Of a DNA stretch of 32,233 nucleotides, positions 8,541-16,582 are shown piece by piece (positions within the stretch are counted from its first letter, which is position 1; each line of letters opens with the position of its first letter). The translations under genes were made by a program, and so were the position numbers. Source of the DNA: Candidatus Troglogloeales bacterium (GTDB taxonomy: Bacteria > Nitrospirota > Nitrospiria > SBBL01 > SBBA01); the NCBI GenBank assembly GCA_005239925.1, contig SBBA01000044.1:1-32233 (forward strand). The letters are read 5' to 3'. The notes beneath the pieces were generated by a model. It searched no databases. It saw only the letters and a list, made by a program, of their open reading frames with translations, and had not been told where the DNA came from.

Positions 8541-8776
8541 GGACGGTCATTGGGTTGCCCGATATTTTCTGGAATGATGTGCCCTATCAAATGGGGTGCT
8601 CACCCGAAACAGAGGCGCATTTAAGGCATTTGATGACTTGTCAGTCTTCAATTGGAAACACAATCCGTTTTGAACCAATCCTGAACGATATCTTCACTAT
8701 TCTTGGCAGCAAGCCTTATTCACTGTTTTGGGGTACAGGTTGATTTCCTTCGGTTTATCCCTTTTATGGCGCATGG

Positions 8777-8854
8777 CTACTTCATTGCCTTGAACATCAA
8801 CCCAACCAGAAGAACCAAAATGATAATATTCAGAACCATCCCTATTGCCATCAT
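8777..8854 (-). CDS. 25-aa single-TM micro-protein downstream of purU
   Basis: Strong SD AAAAGGAGGGG next to ATG; MMAIGMVLNIIILVLLVGLMFKAMK*; too short for the ORF track. Confidence 0.6.
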   Translation of the reverse strand: MMAIGMVLNIIILVLLVGLMFKAMK

Positions 8855-8863
8855 CCCCTCCTT

Positions 8864-9736
8864 TTACGCAAAGACAATGGTCTTATTGCCGTAAACCAAT
8901 ATCCGATCTTCAACCTCCCAGATGACGGCACGCGCCAGCACCCGCCGCTCAATTTGCTGTCCAATCTGCTTTAGGTCTTCCACGCCGTATCGGTGACTCA
9001 CCCGCTCCACGTCTTGCTCGATAATTGGCCCGGCATCTAACTCTGCTGTGACATAATGCGCCGTTGCGCCAATCAACTTCACCCCCCGATCATAAGCCTG
9101 AACATAAGGATTTCCCCCTGCAAAGGCCGGCAGAAAGCTGTGATGAATATTGATAATCTGAAAAGGGTAATGCGAAATAAAATAAGGGGTGACAATCTGC
9201 ATGTATCGCGCCAACACCACCCGGTCCACCTTATCCTTGATTAAGGCAATCTGTTGTTTCTCAGCCTCTTTTTTGTTCGCTGGATTAATAGGAACATGGT
9301 GAAACGGAATGCCCTCCGAGGCGGCCACCCCAGCAAGATCAGGGTGATTTGAAATCACCATCACGATGTCCGCATTCAGATCACCGGCCCGTTTTCGCCA
9401 GAGCAGCTCTAATAAGGCATGTTCCTGTTTGGACACAAAAACGGCCAGCCGTTTGATGCGAGAGGCTAAACTCATCCGCCATTGCATATTAAACTCAGAT
9501 GCCAAAGCGGAAAAGTGTGTGTTGAGGTCGGCCTCTTTGTCCGAAAGACCAGGGAGTTGAAATTCCACACGCATAAAGAAGACCCCGCCGGAAGGATCGG
9601 TGGAGTGTTGATCCGAATGAATAATATTGGCCCCCCGTTCATATAAAAACCGCGACACGGCAGCGACAATGCCAGGCCGATCCGGACAGGAGATCAACAG
9701 GCGACCCATATCTTTGCTATTTTTCACTTTACCCAT
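8864..9736 (-). CDS. purU: Formyltetrahydrofolate deformylase PurU
   Basis: N-terminal ACT-like RLLISCPDRPGIVAAVSRFL, C-terminal formyltransferase NIHHSFLPAFAGGNPYVQAYDRGVKLIGATAHYVTAELDAGPII. Confidence 0.93.
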   Translation of the reverse strand: MGKVKNSKDMGRLLISCPDRPGIVAAVSRFLYERGANIIHSDQHSTDPSGGVFFMRVEFQLPGLSDKEADLNTHFSALASEFNMQWRMSLASRIKRLAVFVSKQEHALLELLWRKRAGDLNADIVMVISNHPDLAGVAASEGIPFHHVPINPANKKEAEKQQIALIKDKVDRVVLARYMQIVTPYFISHYPFQIINIHHSFLPAFAGGNPYVQAYDRGVKLIGATAHYVTAELDAGPIIEQDVERVSHRYGVEDLKQIGQQIERRVLARAVIWEVEDRILVYGNKTIVFA

Positions 9737-9744
9737 TCCCTTAT

Positions 9745-11403
9745 TTAATCATTTGATGCAGCAGGTAGCACAGAAAACGCGTCCCCTTGCCAGACCCGTT
9801 CTTCGATAGCGGCAAGAAGCGGCAACAGTGTGCCGGGATGTAACGCCGAAACACCCAGGGCACCATGCCGTTTACAAAGGAGAGCAACGGTCTCGGCATC
9901 TACACGATCTGTTTTATTAAATACAAGAAGCTTTGGGGTTTTGTCGATACCCAGTTGGGCTAATATCGCCTCGACCGCGCCCATCTGATCCTCAAAACGG
10001 GGGGCACTTATGTCCACCAGATGAATCAGCAGATGGGCATCCTTTAATTCATCCAGCGTTGATTGAAACGCCCCCATTAAGTCGGGGGGAAGTGATTGAA
10101 TAAAACCAACCGTGTCGGTGATAATCACCTCCCGCTCCCGTGGAAAACGGAGACGGCGCGTGGAGGTATCCAGCGTCGAGAATAAAAGATTCTCCGTTTT
10201 GACATCGCTTTTGGTCAGGGCATTTAATAACGTGGATTTTCCTGCGTTGGTATAACCCACAATCGAAAGAATGGGAATGGGGTGTGCGTTTCGTTTCATC
10301 CGTCGCTGCAGACGCCCCTGGGCCAGCGATTCCATTTCATGTTCGAGTCGTGTGATCCGGTCACGTGTCCGTCGTTTGTCCACCTCCAGCCGCGTCTCAC
10401 CGGGGCCGCGACCGCCAATCCCACCGGTCAATCGGGAGAGCGCGGTGCTTCGTTCGGCCAACCGGGGCAGGCGATATCGCAACTGGGCCAATTCCACTTG
10501 CACCTGCGCCTCACGCGTGACTGCACGTTGCGCAAAAATATCCAGAATCAGTTGGGTGCGATCCAGCACCTTCATCTCGGTGATTTCTCCGATTTTTCTC
10601 ACCTGAAGCGGTGTCAGATTCTGATCAAAAATGAGAAGATCGGCCCGACTCTGCAGCCCCTTCATAATCACCTCTTTGAGTTTCCCCTCTCCTAAAAGGG
10701 TCTTGGGATGCGTCATTTTGGTGCGTTGAATCACATCTCCCACAGGATTAAGTTCGGCCGAATGCGCCAGTTCTCTTAGCTCTTCCAGCGACTCTTCCTG
10801 ATCTAACTTGTTGGCCTTTGAGACACTGATTAAAATGGCCCGTTCCTTTCGGTCGTCTGTTGCATAGGTTTTTTCCGGCACATCTAACTCGTCATAAAGC
10901 GGGGTGAGGATATCCTCCGCAGACCGGTTCATTTGCTCAATTGATAGCGGAGGATAAACCTCGTAAATCTTCCCTTCTGGATTTTCCGGCAACAGGTGGG
11001 CCATGAAAACCTTTCCAGGCAAACCGCCGGGTAACACACCGATTGCCACCATCAAATCGAGTCGAAGCAGGGCCAGATCAGTTAAGTCGTCCTGAGATAG
11101 AGGCTCACTTTTAAGATGGGTATGGATAAGTTGAATGCCGCGAAGCCCTCTTTTAATGGGGCGATATTCTGAGAGATCGGGAATGAGGATACCGTGTTCA
11201 GATCCAACCAGGATGGAATAAATTTCTCTTTCGCGGCTAACTAAGATTCCAATTTGACGGCCGACCTCAAAGGATAGGGTGGTGAGAAGTCGGGCGATAT
11301 CATAGGAAATAACGGCGTCCGATTTGATCTTGCGATGGCTTAATTGTTTTAGCCGTGCAAGTTGATTCTGTTTTAATCCGGTTGTCGTTCCAAAAAGGTT
11401 CGT
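9745..11403 (-). CDS. hflX: Ribosome-associated GTPase HflX; N-terminus extends well upstream of ORF-track start; likely non-canonical (ACG) start
   Basis: GIGGRGPGETRLEVDKRR, GYTNAGKSTLLN, DTVGFIQSLPPDL. Frame open upstream to 11403: NLFGTTTGLKQNQLARLKQL...SEYRPIKRGLRGIQLIHTHLKSEPLSQDDLTDLALLRLDLMVAIGV, typical of long HflX N-domains. Confidence 0.88.
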   Translation of the reverse strand, partial: TNLFGTTTGLKQNQLARLKQLSHRKIKSDAVISYDIARLLTTLSFEVGRQIGILVSREREIYSILVGSEHGILIPDLSEYRPIKRGLRGIQLIHTHLKSEPLSQDDLTDLALLRLDLMVAIGVLPGGLPGKVFMAHLLPENPEGKIYEVYPPLSIEQMNRSAEDILTPLYDELDVPEKTYATDDRKERAILISVSKANKLDQEESLEELRELAHSAELNPVGDVIQRTKMTHPKTLLGEGKLKEVIMKGLQSRADLLIFDQNLTPLQVRKIGEITEMKVLDRTQLILDIFAQRAVTREAQVQVELAQLRYRLPRLAERSTALSRLTGGIGGRGPGETRLEVDKRRTRDRITRLEHEMESLAQGRLQRRMKRNAHPIPILSIVGYTNAGKSTLLNALTKSDVKTENLLFSTLDTSTRRLRFPREREVIITDTVGFIQSLPPDLMGAFQSTLDELKDAHLLIHLVDISAPRFEDQMGAVEAILAQLGIDKTPKLLVFNKTDRVDAETVALLCKRHGALGVSALHPGTLLPLLAAIEERVWQGDAFSVLPAASND

Positions 11404-11457
11404 AGAAAGGCCCTCCTTATTTGCATTGTACCATTTTCATTCCATCCACAAACACCC

Positions 11458-11604
11458 GCATGCCTACAGCGACCGCAGTCGGTGTTCCGCCCGACGGAAC
11501 CGGTGCCAATGGGCACTCCGAGCGACCCGGCCAATTGGGTCGGAAAATCTACAAGCGTCATGGCCAAAACCAACACCGCATGCCCACCGCGCCCAACGGA
11601 AGCC
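11458..11604. repeat. Cluster of long-form GTCGG/CCGAC-family repeats, one complete and one with the 18-nt core missing
   Basis: ACAGCGACCGCAGTCGGTGTTCCGCCCGACGGAACCGGTGCC (from 11466) and GCCCACCGCGCCCAACGGAAGCC (11582-11604). Confidence 0.7.
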
Positions 11605-11631
11605 ATCAATCCGCCGTGACCGGTGTGTCAC

Positions 11632-11817
11632 CTATTCCCATTGGCCGGGGCGGAGTGGTTCATTACAGGACTCACAGTGGGATAGGTCGGGATCATTGTG
11701 ACGCCTGCATTGGGGGCAAATGTGGAATCGGGGAAGATTGGACGGTATTTCCTGAAGGCATTTGATACACCATGCGACTTCAGGATCGTTATCGTGACCG
11801 CATTTTAGACATTTCAT
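11632..11817 (-). CDS. Small double zinc-ribbon protein
   Basis: 61 aa: MKCLKCGHDNDPEVAWCIKCLQE...HICPQCRRHNDPDLSHCESCNEPL, four CxxC pairs. Confidence 0.7.
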   Translation of the reverse strand: MKCLKCGHDNDPEVAWCIKCLQEIPSNLPRFHICPQCRRHNDPDLSHCESCNEPLRPGQWE

Positions 11818-11957
11818 GGCGTTTGTACCCCCTTTAAAATGACGCGATTAAAAAAGTCAAAGCCCTACTTCACCCACTTCTTTTATAAGTGAATCAAGGC
11901 CTCCTTTGCAAATTTTAATTGCTCTTCGTGGGGCAAAGTTTTCGGAAAAACATCCGC

Positions 11958-11986
11958 TTGACACGTCCGTTTAAAAGGACTATAAA
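11958..11986 (+). promoter_or_regulatory. Sigma70-type promoter (TTGACA-17-TATAAA)
   Basis: TTGACA 11958-11963, 17-nt spacer, TATAAA 11981-11986. Confidence 0.7.
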
Positions 11987-12017
11987 AGTAGTTATGTTAA
12001 ACCTAAGCTAATAGTCC

Positions 12018-12051
12018 TACCTCTTCTTTAAAGAAGGGGTAACGTTTTTTT
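12018..12051 (+). terminator. Intrinsic terminator/attenuator in the leader of the CBS gene
   Basis: TACCTCTTCTTT/AAAGAAGGGGTA 12-bp stem followed by ACG and TTTTTTT. Confidence 0.65.
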
Positions 12052-12094
12052 ATTTACGGGGACTAAATAAACACCAAGAACCAGGAGGTGCATT

Positions 12095-12478
12095 ATGAAC
12101 ATCAAGGTAGAGGACAGGATGTCCTCAAAAATCTTATCTATTGAATCGGATCGAAGCGTTTTAGACCTGGCTCGTCAGATGACGGAGCAGAGGGTAGGCA
12201 GTCTGTTGGTAACTCGAAATGGGCAGTATATCGGGATTGCCACAGAGGTTGATCTGGTCCGAAAGGTGCTCAGCCGCGAACTGGATCCCCGAGAGACCAA
12301 GGTCGCGTCCATTATGGCAACACCACTTATTACCATTGATGCGGGCGCCTCCATCATGGAAGCAAATGACTTGATGGAGGAGAGCAATATCCGTCACATT
12401 GCCGTAACGAGATATGGGGCTATCGTGGGTGTTTTGGCTACCCGCGATCTGTTGCACCCTGTTTGTGTGGAAGCCTAA
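12095..12478 (+). CDS. CBS-domain pair protein
   Basis: 127 aa, tandem CBS: VEDRMSSKILSIESDRSVLDLARQM...VASIMATPLITIDAGASIMEANDLMEESNIRHIAV; RBS ccaggaggtg. Confidence 0.9.
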   Translation: MNIKVEDRMSSKILSIESDRSVLDLARQMTEQRVGSLLVTRNGQYIGIATEVDLVRKVLSRELDPRETKVASIMATPLITIDAGASIMEANDLMEESNIRHIAVTRYGAIVGVLATRDLLHPVCVEA

Positions 12479-12494
12479 AAAGGAGGGCGTTAAA

Positions 12495-12695
12495 ATGGAA
12501 CCATATAGCGCAATTGATACCGTTGTAGGATGGGTGGCGTCACTTTACATGTGGATCCCCATTCTTGCCGTGCTGACCGTTCTGTTGGGGTTAGGGCTAT
12601 TTAACGGGGTAGATTTTAAAAAGAAGACCCTGTTCTATCCCTTACTTAAGTTTAAAATAGGACAAGCAAAACAGTTTCTGACCCGTCATCCTTAA
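12495..12695 (+). CDS. 66-aa small membrane protein
   Basis: ATG 12495 after AAAGGAGGGCGTTAAA; MEPYSAIDTVVGWVASLYMWIPILAVLTVLLGLGLFNGVDFKKKTLFYPLLKFKIGQAKQFLTRHP. Confidence 0.7.
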   Translation: MEPYSAIDTVVGWVASLYMWIPILAVLTVLLGLGLFNGVDFKKKTLFYPLLKFKIGQAKQFLTRHP

Positions 12696-12736
12696 TAATC
12701 TGTGGTATGACGTCGAATCTGTCAACGGCGTAAAAC

Positions 12737-12774
12737 GAACCAAGCCGGTCTCACTCATGAGACCGGCCCGGTTC
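12737..12774. terminator. Bidirectional hairpin terminator between convergent operons
   Basis: GAACC-aa-GCCGGTCTC-actcat-GAGACCGGC-cc-GGTTC. Confidence 0.75.
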
Positions 12775-12792
12775 ATACACTTCCCTCTTCCA

Positions 12793-13101
12793 CTACTTAG
12801 CGGCGTTGCCGTTAATGGTCTTGGGGATCAAATCAACGATACTGTTCTTGAATCCGTGATTGCGAATTTCAAACGGATTGTCTAAATCGGTAATCCACAC
12901 CATTTTAATGGCATGATGCTTGGCCTGGGCGTCACAAATGCCGACACAAATCTCACAGCCCTTACAGCGATCTACCGCAATATAAGCGGATTTTCGTTCC
13001 GTATCAAACAGGATGGTGTTCGACTCCGGACAATACTGTGTGCATAGACGACAATTCGTTGAGGAACAAACATCCACATCAACATCTGCAACCAAATACA
13101 T
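12793..13101 (-). CDS. porD: 2-oxoacid:ferredoxin oxidoreductase delta subunit (2[4Fe-4S] ferredoxin-like)
   Basis: CSSTNCRLCTQYCPE and CKGCEICVGICDAQAKHHAI cysteine motifs; operon context. Substrate (pyruvate vs 2-oxoglutarate) not resolved. Confidence 0.8.
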   Translation of the reverse strand: MYLVADVDVDVCSSTNCRLCTQYCPESNTILFDTERKSAYIAVDRCKGCEICVGICDAQAKHHAIKMVWITDLDNPFEIRNHGFKNSIVDLIPKTINGNAAK

Positions 13102-13147
13102 TTTTTTCTCCTCCTTATTTTCTTGTCGTTACCTTTAGTGGGGTTAA

Positions 13148-13873
13148 CTATGCCGCAACCATCTCAGGGATTGCCGCAACGGGGGTTTCGGCCCAGCCAT
13201 GTTCAATCGCAAAATCATGCGCGGCCTTCACCACGGCAAAGTTCTTGGCGACCAACTCGGCCTTCTTCGCAAACTTCTTCTCAATGACGTTATCCAAAGA
13301 AGCGGTACCGCCGGAAACGACGAACCCCTTCCCGATGAACCGCTCTCTCACCGATTGTTCCAATGACTTAAGATCGGGCATCCCGATTACACCGGAGATG
13401 GCGCCACACATCGCCATATTTGTGGCAAGATCTGTCCCCCCTACTTCAATCGCGAGCTTGGTGGCTGGAATATAATAAATCTTGGCTCCCAGTGACTTCA
13501 GTTCGTCCATCTGATCTTGAATCATAGGCACCGGCTTTTCGCTGTTAATAATAACAACACCGTTCTTTTTTAAACCCCAATAAAACGGCATGGTATACGA
13601 CTTGCCGTGGGTAATCACTTGGGGGTGAAAAATCATCAGGATATTGGGATAAATAATCTCCCCAATTTCATAAATCTGATCTTCCGCAACGCGCACATAG
13701 GACTCCACCGGCGCCATGCGTTTTTCGGACCCAAAAAAGGGAACCAGCGTGCTTTCTCCACCACCGATAATCACGCCGTTGCTTAAGATATGCGATGCCG
13801 TAACGACACCTTGTCCGCCAATTCCGGCCATTCGCACGTTATATCGCTTTACTGTCTTCTTATCGCCTGCCAT
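13148..13873 (-). CDS. porG: 2-oxoacid:ferredoxin oxidoreductase gamma subunit
   Basis: RYNVRMAGIGGQGVVTASHILSNGVIIGGGESTLVPFFGSEKR, typical gamma domain. Confidence 0.87.
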   Translation of the reverse strand: MAGDKKTVKRYNVRMAGIGGQGVVTASHILSNGVIIGGGESTLVPFFGSEKRMAPVESYVRVAEDQIYEIGEIIYPNILMIFHPQVITHGKSYTMPFYWGLKKNGVVIINSEKPVPMIQDQMDELKSLGAKIYYIPATKLAIEVGGTDLATNMAMCGAISGVIGMPDLKSLEQSVRERFIGKGFVVSGGTASLDNVIEKKFAKKAELVAKNFAVVKAAHDFAIEHGWAETPVAAIPEMVAA

Positions 13874-13908
13874 AAAACCTCCCTTTTGGGTTTCTTCTTA
13901 TGTCTCTA

Positions 13909-13931
13909 AGGGGCGTATGCAATACGCCCCT
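13909..13931. repeat. GGGGCG...CGCCCC palindrome family, copy 2
   Basis: AGGGGCGTAT-GCA-ATACGCCCCT between porB and porG. Confidence 0.8.
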
Positions 13932-13941
13932 ACCTAAAAAT

Positions 13942-14826
13942 TTATTCTTCTTCGGTTGCCGGGCCTTTGACCTGCCGCTTTTCCGACTCGATCCTGGTCC
14001 AGTATTCTTTCGCCTCGTCAGTGAAATATTCCTGAAATCCGTAACGGGCCTTTTCCACCTCACGCGCATCATCCATCACCTTAGGGGTAGGAATCGCGTA
14101 CTCGATATTGCAGGAGGTATAGGCCTGTACGTAAGTCGGGCCGATCTCCCGTGCAATGAGCACCGCTTTTTGGATCGCGGAAGCAACCCGGGCCGGATTG
14201 GTGGGAACAACCCGCGCAATATAGGCCACACCGGCGGTTTTGGCCAAACCGATCATATCCATCTTTTCAAACTTCTTTCCGTTGGGGGCCATCTTCAAGA
14301 CCATTCCCTTTTGGGTCATTCCGGACTCCTGTCCACCTGTATTGCCATAGACCTCGTTATCCAACATGACGGTGGTGAATTTTTCTTTTCGGAACCAACT
14401 GTGCATGACCATCGAAAAACCGATGTCGGCCAACCCCCCGTCCCCGGCGGCAACAATGACATCTTTTGGAGTATCTTGGAATCGGATGCCCAAGCCCCTC
14501 TTTAATCCGGAAGCCACGGCGTTGGTATCGCCATAATTACCATAAATAAAGGGTGCCGCCCCCTGTGTGAGCACCAACCGACCGCATCCTGCCGTTCCAA
14601 TAAATACCGTATTTTCCACGGAGGGTAATGCCACATACATGGTTCGAATAAAGAGGGTCATGGCGCAACCGGCACACATCGGATGCTCTTCGATCACCTC
14701 CTTAAAGGATCCCATCTCCGAGACCTTCCGAGGCTTCGTAAACTGGCTGTCTCTGACGAGGTCGTAATACTCCTGCGGCAAATAGTTTTCAAATCCGGGT
14801 GATACCCTAATCGTTTCTAATGACAT
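13942..14826 (-). CDS. porB: 2-oxoacid:ferredoxin oxidoreductase beta subunit (TPP-binding)
   Basis: HPMCAGCAMTLFIRTM, GTAGCGRL, AAGDGGLADIGFSMVMHSWFRKEKFTTVMLDNEVYGNTGGQESG. Confidence 0.92.
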   Translation of the reverse strand: MSLETIRVSPGFENYLPQEYYDLVRDSQFTKPRKVSEMGSFKEVIEEHPMCAGCAMTLFIRTMYVALPSVENTVFIGTAGCGRLVLTQGAAPFIYGNYGDTNAVASGLKRGLGIRFQDTPKDVIVAAGDGGLADIGFSMVMHSWFRKEKFTTVMLDNEVYGNTGGQESGMTQKGMVLKMAPNGKKFEKMDMIGLAKTAGVAYIARVVPTNPARVASAIQKAVLIAREIGPTYVQAYTSCNIEYAIPTPKVMDDAREVEKARYGFQEYFTDEAKEYWTRIESEKRQVKGPATEEE

Positions 14827-14861
14827 GACACACCTCCTTTATTTTAAATTGTGTAAATCCT

Positions 14862-15020
14862 CTACTTTTTGAGAACAAAGGCAATAAGCGCTCCACCGAC
14901 CATAAAGGCATATGTCACCAGTGTTCCTATAATACCCAATAATATCTGGTTTAGCCTTGTCTCCAGCCGGTCTAACTTGAAATCGACCTTTTCAAATTCC
15001 GCTTTAATTTCACTATCCAT
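14862..15020 (-). CDS. 52-aa coiled-coil/TM micro-protein inside the oxidoreductase operon
   Basis: Manual translation: MDSEIKAEFEKVDFKLDRLETRLNQILLGIIGTLVTYAFMVGGALIAFVLKK*; between porA and porB on the same strand. Confidence 0.55.
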   Translation of the reverse strand: MDSEIKAEFEKVDFKLDRLETRLNQILLGIIGTLVTYAFMVGGALIAFVLKK

Positions 15021-15082
15021 TATTAATGGCTCACTAAAGAAACATTTTTAAAAGTCGCTGTATTCCGGCTTAAACATTGCCG

Positions 15083-15100
15083 GTCGGGACGCCGACTGCG
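15083..15100 (+). repeat. Single 18-nt hairpin module just 3' of the alpha-subunit gene
   Basis: GTCGGGACGCCGACTGCG, identical to the panB units. Confidence 0.95.
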
Positions 15101-15109
15101 GACGGCGTT

Positions 15110-16360
15110 TTAATGCCTTCCGCTCCCCGTACCCAAAACATATTCCAGGAGCAACTCGGTGGGCATCGACATGCCACCAAACACCCTTGGCCCACCAGGC
15201 ACCACCCGTTCCGTTCGGGGGATCACATTTCGGACCTCCCTGGCCAGCCACCCCACATAATTAAACTCTGGAATAATGATCCTTTCCGCATGGTCTAACG
15301 CTTCGATCAGCTCTTCCGTTGGGAACGGCCGGATGGACTTGATTTTAACGAGACCCACATCCGCTCCCTGTTCTGTTGCCTGTCGAACCGCTTCGCGGGA
15401 CTGAGAAACCGCAGCGCCCGAAGCAACAATCATGGTCTTTGCCGTCGGATTAACCACTTCAATCAACCCGCCCAGCCATCGGTTAAGCCATTTCCTAGAT
15501 CGTTCCCCCGCCGCCCAGATCTCCTGCTGCCAGGAGGCATGCATCTGATACGAAATAAAATTTGATTTCTGGATAGGGGCATCGCGCGAGATGCGAATCG
15601 GCGGATTTTCATTGTCCATCATCGGAACCGCTTCATGATAGCACTGTCGCGGGGGGAGTTTGATATCGGCCTCTGGAAGTCTCACCCAGCCCCTCGCATG
15701 GGTCACGAAAAACCCATCCACCGCCACCGCGACGGGAAGCGTTACTTCCGGTTTTTCTCCCACCATAAATCCAACCAGAGGATAGTCATAAAAGTCCTGT
15801 TGATTCTCCGCATGAAGCAGAATACAGCCAGTGCTAAGCATATAAGAAAGCTCGACGTTATCCGGCTGAATGGCCAGCGGGGCATTGATGACGCGACACA
15901 TAATAAGGAGCACGGCGGGGAGACGCCCGCCGGGCCAGGAAGAAATGACTTCCAGCCCACGCATGAGCCCAGGCCCAGCCGTAGCACTTAAACAGCGCAC
16001 ACCCGATCGGGAGGCGCCGGCAATGGCCGACATCACGCCATATTCCTCTTCGCCGCGATAATAATCTTTAAGGTACCCCTCTGCGTAAAGATAGCCCACC
16101 TGCTGCATCGTTTCGCTCTGCGGGGTAATGGGGTAGGAAATGGCAATGTCCACGTTGGCACGGCGAATGGATTCCTTTGCGGCCTCACTGCCCGTAATAA
16201 AAGTCTTCTTGCGCGGGGCGTGTAGAAGCAGATAGTCCGGATCAACAACCCGCTGTGCCGCGGCGCCTTTTTTCTCCTCTAGCTTGGGAGGCGGTGCCGT
16301 TGCGGTAATCACGTCACCCTGTGGATTTGTTTTAACTTCTTCTTCGAGTCCCTCTGCCAT
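15110..16360 (-). CDS. porA: 2-oxoacid:ferredoxin oxidoreductase alpha subunit
   Basis: FITGSEAAKESIRRANVDIAISYPITPQSETMQQ..., GASRSGVRCLSATAGPGLMRGLEVI. Confidence 0.9.
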   Translation of the reverse strand: MAEGLEEEVKTNPQGDVITATAPPPKLEEKKGAAAQRVVDPDYLLLHAPRKKTFITGSEAAKESIRRANVDIAISYPITPQSETMQQVGYLYAEGYLKDYYRGEEEYGVMSAIAGASRSGVRCLSATAGPGLMRGLEVISSWPGGRLPAVLLIMCRVINAPLAIQPDNVELSYMLSTGCILLHAENQQDFYDYPLVGFMVGEKPEVTLPVAVAVDGFFVTHARGWVRLPEADIKLPPRQCYHEAVPMMDNENPPIRISRDAPIQKSNFISYQMHASWQQEIWAAGERSRKWLNRWLGGLIEVVNPTAKTMIVASGAAVSQSREAVRQATEQGADVGLVKIKSIRPFPTEELIEALDHAERIIIPEFNYVGWLAREVRNVIPRTERVVPGGPRVFGGMSMPTELLLEYVLGTGSGRH

Positions 16361-16423
16361 TTATTATCTCCTTTTTTATTCCCACCCTTCCTACTTAGTG
16401 CCTGAACGGAAACGCCGCTTCCC

Positions 16424-16509
16424 GTCATTCCGGAATGAATTTATCTGGAATCCAGGGTTACGCCATTTCGGACAGCCCTGGATTCCGGCTTAAAAATTGC
16501 CGGAATGAC
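16424..16509. repeat. Dispersed GTCATTCCGG...CCGGAATGAC inverted repeat, copy 2
   Basis: GTCATTCCGG...GGAATCCAGGG ... CCCTGGATTCCGG...CCGGAATGAC. Confidence 0.8.
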
Positions 16510-16582
16510 GAACTTTGTCGTAGCCTTAGATTTTTTCTCCGCTCGAAATAACAGAACAAGAGCGTTTTTCCTCGGACACTAC

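Noticed and set aside
11421-11765. Two plus-strand ORFs and one minus-strand ORF over the 11.4-11.7 kb repeat cluster
   Set aside because: Explained by stop-poor GC-rich repeats and overlap with the hflX start region and zinc-ribbon gene; no protein family signature.
13900-14505. 201-aa plus-strand ORF antisense to porB
   Set aside because: Opposite strand of a strongly conserved gene, no domain signature.
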